IMG/VR virus record: IMGVR_UViG_3300042691_027321
Location: 1 to 31,144 of that record
From: a virus
DNA: 31,144 nucleotides
Direction: 5' to 3' (one strand)
Shown here one piece after another: positions 21,095 to 27,717 of the stretch. The stretch's first letter is position 1; every line of letters begins with the position of its first letter. The notes beneath the pieces were generated by a model. The model saw nothing but the letters and a program-made list of their open reading frames with translations, ran no database searches and was not told the DNA's origin. The position numbers and the translations under genes were made by a program.

Positions 21095-21210
21095 GCCGCG
21101 GTCCGGAGTACGAGCGCATGGCCGAGCTGCTCACGCGCGCGGTCGTGCTACTGGCCGTCGTGCTCGGTGTGGTGGCGCTGGCCGCGTCGCTGCACGAGGT
21201 GGCGCCGTGA
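21091..21210 (+). CDS. Tiny membrane protein
   Basis: A 39-residue protein from GTG (MSRGPEYERMAELLTRAVVL). A short amphipathic N-terminus precedes one hydrophobic helix (AVVLLAVVLGVVALAASL). Starts and ends with GTGA overlaps. Function unknown; third small membrane protein of this operon. Confidence 0.58.
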   Translation: MSRGPEYERMAELLTRAVVLLAVVLGVVALAASLHEVAP

Positions 21211-21398
21211 CCGGCCGCACGCCGAGCCTCACGCTCGAGCAGTACCGGCGGGTGCGCGAGCTGCGCGACCTGCAGCGGCGATACAGCGACAAGTTTGTCG
21301 CGCACGAGCTCGGCATCTCGGTGACCAACCTGCGGCGCATCAAGAGCCAAGGCATCAAGCGCTACGACTACGAGCTCGCGAAGGAGACGAAGCCATGA
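21207..21398 (+). CDS. Small HTH protein
   Basis: A 63-residue protein (GTG start, MTGRTPSLTLEQYRRVRELR). It has a homeodomain-like HTH: LRDLQRRYSDKFVAHELGIS, VTNLRRIKSQGIKRYD. Such proteins bind DNA as small regulators or resemble transposase/resolvase HTH modules. It is coupled by GTGA and ATGA overlaps. Target unknown. Confidence 0.65.
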   Translation: MTGRTPSLTLEQYRRVRELRDLQRRYSDKFVAHELGISVTNLRRIKSQGIKRYDYELAKETKP

Positions 21399-21868
21399 GC
21401 GGCAAGTTCAATTTCGAGATCGAGCAGCAGCGGTTCGACGAGCGGCGGCTGTCTGCGGAACCGAAGCTGGAGCTGGTGGGGTGGGTCAGTGACAAGGCTG
21501 TGCGGCTTCTTGCGCTTGGTGCCAACGTGCACGCCGACATTTACACATGCGAGGCACCGGGGTGCGTTCCCCTTTACGCCGCACCACCGGAGCCGGACGC
21601 CAAGCGGGAGCCTGCGACGGATGCAACCGATAATCGGCGGGTCTGGGACGCCTACATCGAAGCCTGCCGCGAGTTCGAGCGGTTCCACGGCATCCGTGCG
21701 AGGGAGCAGCAGCCAGGCGCTGCCGGAATGTCAGGCGCCGAGGCTGACCGGGTGCTGACCGACGCGCTGAGGAAGCCCTGCCGATACCCTGCCTGCCAGG
21801 ACGCCGACGGGCGCTGCCCGCGGATCTTCGCAGGCCAGTGCTCGGGGCCGGGCGGGGTGGTGGCATGA
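21395..21868 (+). CDS. Hypothetical phage protein
   Basis: A 157-residue protein (MSGKFNFEIEQQRFDERRLS). It has the phrase VPLYAAPPEPDAKREP, which recurs in hypothetical phage proteins, and a C-terminal four-cysteine-like end (CRYPACQDADGRCPRIFAGQ). The ATG overlaps the HTH gene stop. No functional family recognised; the cysteine cluster suggests zinc binding. Codon use is less GC-extreme than in its neighbours, which hints at a separate history. Confidence 0.65.
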   Translation: MSGKFNFEIEQQRFDERRLSAEPKLELVGWVSDKAVRLLALGANVHADIYTCEAPGCVPLYAAPPEPDAKREPATDATDNRRVWDAYIEACREFERFHGIRAREQQPGAAGMSGAEADRVLTDALRKPCRYPACQDADGRCPRIFAGQCSGPGGVVA

Positions 21869-22416
21869 GCGCCCTCCTCGAACGCGGCCTGCGCCCAATC
21901 GCAGAGCTCGCCGCCGATCGCCCGCATGGGCACCGGCTGCGGTACCTCGCGGGGTGCCGGTGCTTCCAGTGCCGCCGGTCGAACAGCGACTACGAGCGCG
22001 AGCGCCAGGCGGCCCGGGCCGCGGGCGACTGGAACGGCCTGGTCGATGCCGACCGCGCGCGGCGACACCTGAGAGCGCTGGCCCGGCAAGGCGTCGGCCG
22101 GCGGATGGTGGCGGCGGCGTCGGACGTGGCCCTGTCCGTGATTGCCGACGTGCGCGCCGGCCGGAAGCTCAAGATCCGCGCGCGCTCCGAGCGCCGCATT
22201 CTCGCGGTCACGCCGGCCTGCCGGGGCGACGCGGCGCTCGTGCCGGCGGGGCCGACGTGGGAACGGATCGAGTGGCTGCTCGATGAGGGCTTCACCAAGG
22301 GCCGCATCGCGCTCGAGCTCGGCAGGAAGACGCGGGCGCTGCAGCTGAATCGTGAGTGGGTGACGGCGCGCAACGCCGCTGCCGTCGAGGCGCTCGTGCG
22401 GAGGTATCGGCAGTGA
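21865..22416 (+). CDS. Hypothetical protein with short Cys-rich motif
   Basis: A 183-residue basic protein (MSALLERGLRPIAELAADRP). The N-terminal HGHRLRYLAGCRCFQCRRSN has a GCRC-x2-C pattern resembling small iron- or zinc-binding motifs in phage proteins. The middle is helical and Arg-rich; the C-terminus RIEWLLDEGFTKGRIALELG resembles an HTH. DNA-binding is plausible. ATG overlaps the previous stop by 4 bases. Confidence 0.62.
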   Translation: MSALLERGLRPIAELAADRPHGHRLRYLAGCRCFQCRRSNSDYERERQAARAAGDWNGLVDADRARRHLRALARQGVGRRMVAAASDVALSVIADVRAGRKLKIRARSERRILAVTPACRGDAALVPAGPTWERIEWLLDEGFTKGRIALELGRKTRALQLNREWVTARNAAAVEALVRRYRQ

Positions 22417-22592
22417 ACGACATGGAACGACTGGCCGAGCTCGCGCGCGAGGCCGGGGCGCTCGACGTCGAGGGCGACGGCGAGGAGATCATCTTCGACC
22501 GGCAGGCCCTGCGGCAGTTCGTGACGAAGCTCATCGAGCTCGGCGTCGTGCGGGTGCGGAACGTGGTTCCACTCAGGAGGCCCGCAGGATGA
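22413..22592 (+). CDS. Small acidic protein
   Basis: A 59-residue protein from GTG (MNDMERLAELAREAGALDVE) with an N-terminal helix, an acidic stretch GDGEEIIFDRQALRQFVTKL and a short strand. It overlaps its neighbours by 4 bases on each side. No family recognised; a partner protein is plausible. Confidence 0.58.
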   Translation: MNDMERLAELAREAGALDVEGDGEEIIFDRQALRQFVTKLIELGVVRVRNVVPLRRPAG

Positions 22593-22873
22593 CCGCCGAG
22601 ACGCGTTCCGGCGGCGCTCAGGGCGAGATGCGCCCCTGCGGGTACTGCGCCGCCCTGTTCGTGCCTGCGCGGCCCCAGCAGGCTTTCTGCTCGACCAAGT
22701 GCCGCTCAGGCCACCACGTCGACCGTGGCGCCACCGGGGCGGTGCGCAGCGTCCGGCGCATCAAGACCGGCGCGTCGGTGGTGGTGCACCTGACCGGCCC
22801 GGCGGCCGAGTCGGCGCTGCAGCTGCACCTGGGCGACGAGGTCCGGATCGTGGAGAGCGTCGAGTGTTCCTGA
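22589..22873 (+). CDS. FCS-type zinc-finger protein
   Basis: A 94-residue protein. The N-terminal zinc finger reads CGYCAALFVPARPQQAFCST then KCRSGHH, a Cys-x2-Cys...Cys-x3-Cys FCS pattern. The rest has SVRRIKTGASVVVHLTGPAA and LQLHLGDEVRIVESVE. Small zinc fingers of this sort are frequent in phage early regions and bind nucleic acid or host proteins. It overlaps its neighbours by 4 and 10 bases. Confidence 0.68.
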   Translation: MTAETRSGGAQGEMRPCGYCAALFVPARPQQAFCSTKCRSGHHVDRGATGAVRSVRRIKTGASVVVHLTGPAAESALQLHLGDEVRIVESVECS

Positions 22874-23073
22874 GCCAGTCGGAGATCGAGGCCCTGACCG
22901 GCCGCGTCCGGCCGGCGGCGCAGATGCGCGCCCTCGAGCAGATGGGCATCCCGTTCCTGCGGCGCCCCCAAGGCGCGCGCGGGCGGTCGCCTGTCGTCCT
23001 GCGGTCGGCCGTCGAGGGACTGCTGCCCGCCCCTGCTACCATGGCCCCGGAGCCCCGTCTGAGGTTGCCCTGA
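22864..23073 (+). CDS. DUF4224 protein, likely recombination directionality/excision helper
   Basis: A 69-residue protein from GTG: MFLSQSEIEALTGRVRPAAQ, MRALEQMGIPFLRRPQGARG. This is the DUF4224 pattern, usually found directly before the integrase gene. The fold would be HTH-like, as in excisionases. Its stop overlaps the integrase ATG (TGATG), giving the coupled xis-int arrangement. Role as excisionase is inferred from place and fold. Confidence 0.72.
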   Translation: MFLSQSEIEALTGRVRPAAQMRALEQMGIPFLRRPQGARGRSPVVLRSAVEGLLPAPATMAPEPRLRLP

Positions 23074-24044
23074 TGCCGCCCCGCCAGCGAAAGACAGACC
23101 GCCACCTGCCCGCCTGCGTCTACCACAAGCACGGCGCCTACTGGTTCGTCCACGCTGGGCGCTGGACGCGGCTCGGGACCGACCTGCAGGCGGCGCTCGC
23201 CGAGTACGCGCGGCTGCGCGAGCGGCCGAAGGGCGGCATGGTGCAGCTCATCGACGACGCGCTGGCGCACATGCGGCCGAAGCTCGCGAAGTCGACGGCG
23301 CAGCAGTACGAGGTCGCGGCGAAGAAGCTGCGGCAGATCCTCGCGGAGTTCTCGCCCGAGCAGGTGAGGCCCAAGCACGTCGCGGCGATCAAGGTCGCGC
23401 TGCGCGACAAGCCGAACATGGCGAACCGCTGCCTGTCGGTGCTGCGGTCGGTGTTCGCGCTCGCGCTCGAGTGGCAGATCGTCGAGTCGAACCCGGTGGT
23501 CGGCATTCGCCGACACTCGGAACAGAAGCGGGACCGCTACATCACCGACGAGGAGTTCGTCGCCATCCGTGCCGCAGGCTCGCCGCGGTTCCAGTGCATG
23601 GTCGACCTGCTGTACCTGACCGGCCAGCGCGTGAGTGACGTCCTGGCAATCCGGCTCACCGACCTGACGCCCGAGGGCATCCGGTTCAAGCAGGGCAAGA
23701 CCGGCGCGAAGCTGCTCGTCGCGTGGACGCCCGAGCTGCGGGCGGTGGTGGAGCGGGCGAAGGGGCTGGGCGGCAACGTGCGCGCGATGACGCTGTTCTA
23801 CACCCGGCGCGGCGCGGTGCCGGCGTACTCGACGGTGCACGACCAGTGGCAGGAGGCCTGCCGAGTGGCCAGAGTCAGGGATGCGCACATCCACGACATG
23901 CGGGCGAAGAGCCTGACCGACGCGAAGCGCCAAGGCCTCGACGCGACGGCGCTCGCCGGTCATGCGTCGGCGGCCATGACGGAGCGCTACATCCGCGCGC
24001 GCGAGACGCCCGTGGTGATCGGCCCGGGCGGGCGAAGGGTCTGA
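23073..24044 (+). CDS. int: Tyrosine-family integrase
   Basis: A 323-residue site-specific recombinase. It has an N-terminal arm-binding-like start, a SAM-like core-binding domain (about 55-145, VQLIDDALAHMRPKLAKST) and the catalytic domain with R186 (TGQRVSDV), K209 (QGKTGAK), H274 and R277 (HIHDMRAKS), H297 (LAGHASAA) and the nucleophile Y306 (MTERYI). All expected catalytic residues are present, so it should be active. It would insert the phage into the host chromosome at the attP region that begins 4 bases downstream. The ATG is coupled to the DUF4224 stop. Confidence 0.95.
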   Translation: MPPRQRKTDRHLPACVYHKHGAYWFVHAGRWTRLGTDLQAALAEYARLRERPKGGMVQLIDDALAHMRPKLAKSTAQQYEVAAKKLRQILAEFSPEQVRPKHVAAIKVALRDKPNMANRCLSVLRSVFALALEWQIVESNPVVGIRRHSEQKRDRYITDEEFVAIRAAGSPRFQCMVDLLYLTGQRVSDVLAIRLTDLTPEGIRFKQGKTGAKLLVAWTPELRAVVERAKGLGGNVRAMTLFYTRRGAVPAYSTVHDQWQEACRVARVRDAHIHDMRAKSLTDAKRQGLDATALAGHASAAMTERYIRARETPVVIGPGGRRV

Positions 24045-24047
24045 GGT

Positions 24048-24267
24048 ATTAGACAGTCTAATAGACACGCATTGGACAGCGCATCTAAGTATTTGAATGG
24101 AAAGGATTTCAGAACATACCCCGGTAATGCAGCAGTACGCCCGAAACAGGGGGTTAAGCGTCGGGAATTCTTAGGAATTCCGGACACGGCTGTCTAATTC
24201 GTTGGGGTGAGATAGGCTCGCGTAACCTGCTGAAATCGCAGGGGCGCGAAGTGGCAATTAGACAGCG
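24048..24267. other. attP-like region with arm repeats and core candidate
   Basis: This AT-richer gap after int holds copies of ATTAGACAG(C): 24048-24056, a one-mismatch copy ATTGGACAGCG at 24071-24081, an inverted copy at 24189-24198, and ATTAGACAGCG at 24257-24267. The first copy is also half of a perfect palindrome ATTAGAC-A-GTCTAAT (24048-24062). Between the arms, GGAATT-CTTAGG-AATTCC (24164-24181) is an inverted repeat with a 6-base spacer that could be the crossover core. No open gene is credible here. The match to a host attB cannot be tested. Confidence 0.7.
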
Positions 24268-24282
24268 TTGGAGGACGTGACC

Positions 24283-24495
24283 ATGGGATTCGGAATCGAC
24301 TCAATCGGCGGCCTGCTGCTGGTCGCGCTGCTGCTGTGGCTGTACCTGCTGCCCTGGTGGGTCGCCAAGGGCCGCCGCCACCCGAGCGTCTACTCGATCG
24401 CGGTCGTGAACGTGTTCCTCGGCTGGACGTTCATCGGCTGGGTCGGCTGCCTCGCGTGGTCTCTTTCTGCAGCCGGCAGGCCGCAAGCTCCCTGA
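24283..24495 (+). CDS. Superinfection-immunity type membrane protein
   Basis: A 70-residue protein with two membrane helices: LLLVALLLWLYLLPWWVAKG and VVNVFLGWTFIGWVGCLAW, with HPSVYSIAVVNVFLGW between, the pattern of the T4 Imm-like superinfection immunity family. Such proteins block DNA entry of related phages from the inner membrane. GGAGG lies 8 bases before the ATG. It stands alone beside attP on the opposite strand to the lysis genes, the usual location of lysogenic conversion genes. Its end overlaps the Rz1-like gene by 65 bases on the opposite strand. Confidence 0.78.
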   Translation: MGFGIDSIGGLLLVALLLWLYLLPWWVAKGRRHPSVYSIAVVNVFLGWTFIGWVGCLAWSLSAAGRPQAP

Positions 24496-24721
24496 TTGCC
24501 CGCAGCTTGAGCGTGGACTCGTCCACGCATTCGGTGGCGTCGAGGTAGGCGCGCGCGAGGTCCCCGTTGGTGGCGAGCTCGCGCGCTGGCGGCGCGCAGG
24601 GTTCAGTCAGCGCGACCGGGATCGCCGGGCACTGCTCGATCACGACCAAGCGCGGCGCGCACGCTGTCAGGAAGAGGCTCGCGAGACCAGTCGCGAGCAG
24701 CGGGATCGTTCTGGAACGCAT
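24431..24721 (-). CDS. Outer-membrane spanin lipoprotein (Rz1-like)
   Basis: A 96-residue lipoprotein: MRSRTIPLLATGLASLFLTA with the lipobox LTAC (cysteine about residue 21), then Pro-containing VIEQCPAIPVALTEPCAPPA and a helical tail. As the o-spanin it would join the i-spanin in the periplasm and fuse the two membranes at the last step of lysis. It starts inside the i-spanin gene in another frame, as spanin pairs often do. The upstream part of the open frame (to 24775) lacks a signal start. The C-terminal half, with Cys and a helix, is longer than in lambda Rz1. Confidence 0.82.
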   Translation of the reverse strand: MRSRTIPLLATGLASLFLTACAPRLVVIEQCPAIPVALTEPCAPPARELATNGDLARAYLDATECVDESTLKLRAIRELAACRLQKETTRGSRPSR

Positions 24722-24983
24722 CGGAGAGGCCCTCGCGGCGGCGGTCGGCCCGGCGGCGGGCCTCGGTAAGGTCACGGTCTAGGGCGGCCATTACGGCCTG
24801 CTGGGCGGCCAGCGCCTCGGCAAACCGGGCACCCGCCTCGGCGGTCGCGGACTCCCAGCGGGCGCGCTCCTGGGCGACGCCGCGGTCGTGCGCCCAGTCG
24901 TAGGCGAGCCAGAGGCCGGCCGCGACGAGCAGCGCGCCGAGCGCGTAGCCGGCAAGGCGCAGGGTCAGCCAGGGCGGGATCAC
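24603..24983 (-). CDS. Inner-membrane spanin (Rz-like)
   Basis: A 126-residue protein from a GTG overlapping the previous stop. One N-terminal membrane helix (YALGALLVAAGLWLAYDWAH) is followed by a long charged periplasmic coiled coil (AQERARWESATAEAGARFAE, ALDRDLTEARRRADRRREG). This is the Rz pattern. The spanin works with the lipoprotein encoded in the overlapping frame. The 5' part of the open frame, up to 25169, is a shadow of the upstream gene. Confidence 0.83.
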   Translation of the reverse strand: MIPPWLTLRLAGYALGALLVAAGLWLAYDWAHDRGVAQERARWESATAEAGARFAEALAAQQAVMAALDRDLTEARRRADRRREGLSDAFQNDPAARDWSREPLPDSVRAALGRDRAVPGDPGRAD

Positions 24984-25336
24984 GGTCGCCTCCCGATCCA
25001 CTCCTTTGGGCGATCGTCCCCTTCCGGGTACTGGGTCGCGTAGAGCGTCAGCATCCGCAGGTTGCACATCGCGTGCGCGAGGTGCGGCAGGCCCGACTCC
25101 GGGTCGAGCTCCTCGCCGCGTTGCCACGCCGCGAGGTGGCGCATCGCGCAGGCGAACGGCACCGACCACGGCATGCCCTTCGCCCAGTTCCAGGCGGCGT
25201 ACTTCTTGCGCCCGTGCTCCCAGACCCGCGCCTCGTCCTCGAGCGTGCAGAGCGGGATGAGGTCGAAGGCGGGCTTGCCGTCGTTGAACCGCGCCCCGCT
25301 CCCCTTCTGGTCGCTGTTGACGTCACCGATGGACAT
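24980..25336 (-). CDS. dATP/dGTP diphosphohydrolase-like protein (DUF5664)
   Basis: A 118-residue protein with the DUF5664 / dATP-dGTP diphosphohydrolase N-terminal domain: GARFNDGKPAFDLIPLCTLE, EARVWEHGRKKYAAWNWAKG, ACAMRHLAAWQRGEELDPES and LPHLAHAMCNLRML. The His, Glu and Asp residues in RHLAAWQRGEELDPESG fit a metal-binding nucleotide hydrolase. GGAG lies 5 bases before the ATG. It lies between a metallophosphoesterase-membrane pair and the spanins, an odd place for a nucleotide enzyme. It may change the dNTP pool late in infection; activity is inferred from the family. Confidence 0.82.
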   Translation of the reverse strand: MSIGDVNSDQKGSGARFNDGKPAFDLIPLCTLEDEARVWEHGRKKYAAWNWAKGMPWSVPFACAMRHLAAWQRGEELDPESGLPHLAHAMCNLRMLTLYATQYPEGDDRPKEWIGRRP

Positions 25337-25550
25337 GCAGACTCCGGATCTGATTGAAGGCGCGCCGCAGCGCGTAGGAGCGCACCACGGAGATCACCGT
25401 GAAAATCACCCCCATGCCGAAGGCCTGCGCCCCCGTCACGTGGAACCCGAAGAGCGGCAGGATTGCCATGTTCGCGCACCAGTTGATGCCGAACCCCACC
25501 GCGACGTTGGCCCAGGACTCGATGAACGAGCCGAGTCGGGTCTGGCTCAT
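25323..25550 (-). CDS. DUF7220-like two-helix membrane protein
   Basis: A 75-residue membrane protein (MSQTRLGSFIESWANVAVGF) with two hydrophobic helices (VAVGFGINWCANMAILPLFG, GMGVIFTVISVVRSYALRRA) and a basic C-terminus. This is the DUF7220 pattern, found in phage lysis regions. It may be a holin-type or membrane-associated lysis helper. It overlaps the upstream metallophosphoesterase gene by 4 bases and the next gene by 14. Confidence 0.75.
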   Translation of the reverse strand: MSQTRLGSFIESWANVAVGFGINWCANMAILPLFGFHVTGAQAFGMGVIFTVISVVRSYALRRAFNQIRSLHVHR

Positions 25551-26659
25551 GCCGCCGCCCTCCGCCGCCGCAGCCACGTGAGGTAGTCGGCCGCGGCCTC
25601 GATGTCGTGCTCGACGCGCACGAGCCCGAGCTCGCCGGCTTGCGGGTCGAGGATGACGGTGCAGCTGGGCGCGATCATCGCGGGCGGCAGGCCGAGCGCG
25701 TCGGCGTAGGCGTCGTGGATCTTGTAGCTGCCGAGCTGCAAGAGGTGCGCGAGGTGCCCGGTCGCCGCGATGCGCAGCAGCTGGTACCCGCCCGTATGCT
25801 TGTGGCCTGACACGATGACGTGGTCGTGGTGCGTGAGCTTGGCCGCGCGCAGCTGGCCGTGCGACGGGTTCCACATCGAGTTCCCGGGCCAATCGTGGCG
25901 CGCCGCGATGCGCACCTCCGCGCCGTTCTGGAACGTGAGCGCGACGCGCACCGTGTGGTCGCCGGTGAGCGTGACGCCGGCCTGCCGCTGTATCCAGCGC
26001 AGCGGATCTCCCGCCCCGCTCCAGTGGTCGTGATTGCCCTGCACCATGAAGAGCCAATGCGGGCCGAGCTCCGTCACCAGCCACTCGACGAGCTGCCAGG
26101 ACTGGTCGGTCGTGGTCTCCTGCTCGCCGTAGAGCCGGGCGAGACGGCCGATCCAGTTGTTCTGCAAGTCGCCGATGCAGGCCGCGTACAGCCCCGGCGT
26201 GCGCTTGATGACCTCGATGTCCCGCTCGAGCTGGCCGAGGTCGGTGTGGTCGTCATCGACGTGCGGGTCGCCCAAGAGCGTGACCGCGATGGGCTCGTTC
26301 CCCTTCACCTTCACGCGGATGAGCTTGCGCGCCTCGGCCGCCGCGTCCTTCCGGGCGAAGGCGGCCTTGCGCCGGTCGATGAGCTCGCGGATGTCGATCT
26401 TGCCGCTCGGCAGTTTCGGCACCTCGAGGAGCTCGCGCTTCTTGGGCGCGTTCTCCACCACGCCCCCCACGGTGCGGAACCGGGCGCCCGGGTCATAGCT
26501 CGACTCGGGCACCGGCACGCCGCGGGACTTGAGCCCGTCGATGCGCTGGGAGACCGCGCGCGAGTTGATGCCGAGCTGGCGTGCAGCCTCGGCGCGAACC
26601 CCCTTTGCGGCATTGAGCGCCGCGAGGACCTGTTCATCCGTTACTTTTTGGGCGGGCAC
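25547..26659 (-). CDS. Calcineurin-like metallophosphoesterase with N-terminal HTH
   Basis: A 370-residue protein. Residues 1-48 hold an HTH (VTDEQVLAALNAAKGVRAEA, ARQLGINSRAVSQRIDGLK). Residues 126-290 form a two-metal phosphoesterase with all hallmarks: LLGDPHVDDDH (D131, H133), IGDLQNN (D164), QGNHDHW (N209, H210), ARHDW (H255) and GHKHTG (H286, H288). It could act on nucleic acid, nucleotides or phosphoproteins. A GTG at 26659 with AGGAGG 4-5 bases upstream is the start. The HTH fusion suggests DNA targeting. Found within the lysis module, downstream of an HExxH protein. Confidence 0.85.
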   Translation of the reverse strand: MPAQKVTDEQVLAALNAAKGVRAEAARQLGINSRAVSQRIDGLKSRGVPVPESSYDPGARFRTVGGVVENAPKKRELLEVPKLPSGKIDIRELIDRRKAAFARKDAAAEARKLIRVKVKGNEPIAVTLLGDPHVDDDHTDLGQLERDIEVIKRTPGLYAACIGDLQNNWIGRLARLYGEQETTTDQSWQLVEWLVTELGPHWLFMVQGNHDHWSGAGDPLRWIQRQAGVTLTGDHTVRVALTFQNGAEVRIAARHDWPGNSMWNPSHGQLRAAKLTHHDHVIVSGHKHTGGYQLLRIAATGHLAHLLQLGSYKIHDAYADALGLPPAMIAPSCTVILDPQAGELGLVRVEHDIEAAADYLTWLRRRRAAA

Positions 26660-26978
26660 GGGGCCTCCTGTGTGAGAACGAAGCAAGCGCCTGCTGCAAC
26701 AGGCTTCCGAAGTTGTCGACGAACACCTCGTCGCTGTAGAGCCGGTGCTCCATCGCGCCGAGCACCGCGTGCACGAACTCGTGGCAGAAGGTCTGCTGGA
26801 TGGCGGTGTCGGGCTGGTCGCTGCGCACGTCGATGCGATGGAGCTTCGGGTCGTACAGGCCGAGCGCGTTCTTCGCGTGCGGCCAGCGCGAGAGCGAGAG
26901 GATGCGGACGGTGACGACGTGGCCGTGCAGCTGGAACGCCTTGGGGATGCCGAGGCGCTGGTGGCGGCAGGCGGCCAC
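26634..26978 (-). CDS. Putative HExxH zinc metalloprotein
   Basis: A 114-residue protein from a GTG two bases after the holin stop. The motif QTFCHEFVHAVLGAMEHRL has HExxH (H66, E67, H70) with a downstream Glu, the metallopeptidase signature. The first 60 residues look beta-rich and lack a signal peptide, so it would be intracellular. A Glu/Asp-rich partner is not seen. The start is uncertain since no ribosome site precedes it. Its small size resembles SprT/ImmA-like minimal peptidases; substrate unknown. It overlaps the metallophosphoesterase gene by 26 bases. Confidence 0.7.
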   Translation of the reverse strand: MAACRHQRLGIPKAFQLHGHVVTVRILSLSRWPHAKNALGLYDPKLHRIDVRSDQPDTAIQQTFCHEFVHAVLGAMEHRLYSDEVFVDNFGSLLQQALASFSHRRPRARPKSNG

Positions 26979-26980
26979 GG

Positions 26981-27208
26981 TCAGCGGTGCGGCAGCGCGG
27001 TGGTGGTTTTCGTGCGCAGATAAAGGTTCACGAGCGCCCCGATGAGCATGATGGCCGCGGCGACCTTCTGCCCGAACAGGGTCGTGAGATGCGCGCCGGC
27101 GAGCTCGATGCCCGCGATGATGAAGATCGCGGTGTTGGCCCACATCGTTTTCGAGCGCAGGGAGCCGCGCAGCCAGTCGGCCGTGCTGATGGTGGTCTCG
27201 TCGGTCAT
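26981..27208 (-). CDS. Holin
   Basis: A 75-residue membrane protein (MTDETTISTADWLRGSLRSK). It has two membrane helices: WANTAIFIIAGIELAGAHL and AAAIMLIGALVNLYLR, with polar ends and a TKTTT tail as in phage holins near endolysin. It would make membrane pores that let the amidase reach the cell wall and trigger lysis. It overlaps the amidase stop by 4 bases (ATGA). Confidence 0.8.
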   Translation of the reverse strand: MTDETTISTADWLRGSLRSKTMWANTAIFIIAGIELAGAHLTTLFGQKVAAAIMLIGALVNLYLRTKTTTALPHR

Positions 27209-27717
27209 ACATGCCTCCGCAGGGTGTTGGCGATGGCGGCGCAGCAGGCCGCCCGGTGGGTGCGGATCTGCTCCGCGTGGTAAATGAACTCGGGCTCGAG
27301 GACCAGCGCCGCGCAGCGGGTCTGCGCGAGGAAGGCGAGCGGCCCCTTCGCGGGGTTCGCCTGGAACCAGCCGGGCTTGATGCCGCGGCTCGGCAGGAAG
27401 AACCGAGCGAGCACCGCCTGCACGTCGGCCGCGAGCACCGCGCCGCGCACCGAGCCCGGGGCGTGCAGGGTCTCGGAGCCGCGCGCGGTCGGCGTCGCCG
27501 CGTTGAAGTGGATCTCGACGGCAAGGTCGACGGGCTGGGCGCGCGCGTTGATCCAGCGGACCTTCGCGCCGAGCTCGAGCGCCGGCACGAGCTGGGCGCC
27601 CGGCAGGTGGCGGGAGATTTCCGCCACCCAGAGCCGCGCCTCGGCGTGCTCGACCAACCCCTTCCACGCCGCACCGGGCGCCGCCGGGTGGTGCCCGGCG
27701 GAGAGGAACAGGCTCAC
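27205..27717 (-). CDS. Endolysin: N-acetylmuramoyl-L-alanine amidase
   Basis: A 170-residue amidase cutting the bond between muramic acid and the peptide in peptidoglycan. It has the Amidase_3 motif LFLSAGHHP (metal histidine at about 9-10), a metal-ligand glutamate region (LVEHAEARLW), the conserved VDLAVEIHFNA (H70) and the catalytic glutamate in VLEPEFIYH. It lacks a signal peptide and a cell-wall domain, so it would depend on the holin. The GTG start overlaps the previous stop (GTGA); the frame runs further upstream as a shadow. Confidence 0.9.
   Translation of the reverse strand: MSLFLSAGHHPAAPGAAWKGLVEHAEARLWVAEISRHLPGAQLVPALELGAKVRWINARAQPVDLAVEIHFNAATPTARGSETLHAPGSVRGAVLAADVQAVLARFFLPSRGIKPGWFQANPAKGPLAFLAQTRCAALVLEPEFIYHAEQIRTHRAACCAAIANTLRRHV

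Noticed and set aside
22761-24068. A 435-codon minus-strand frame opposite the integrase gene
   Set aside because: Arg/Leu-rich shadow antisense to a complete integrase with all catalytic residues.
23987-24187. A 66-codon minus-strand frame in the attP region
   Set aside because: It overlaps the integrase end and attP repeats, has no ribosome site and no relation to a known family.
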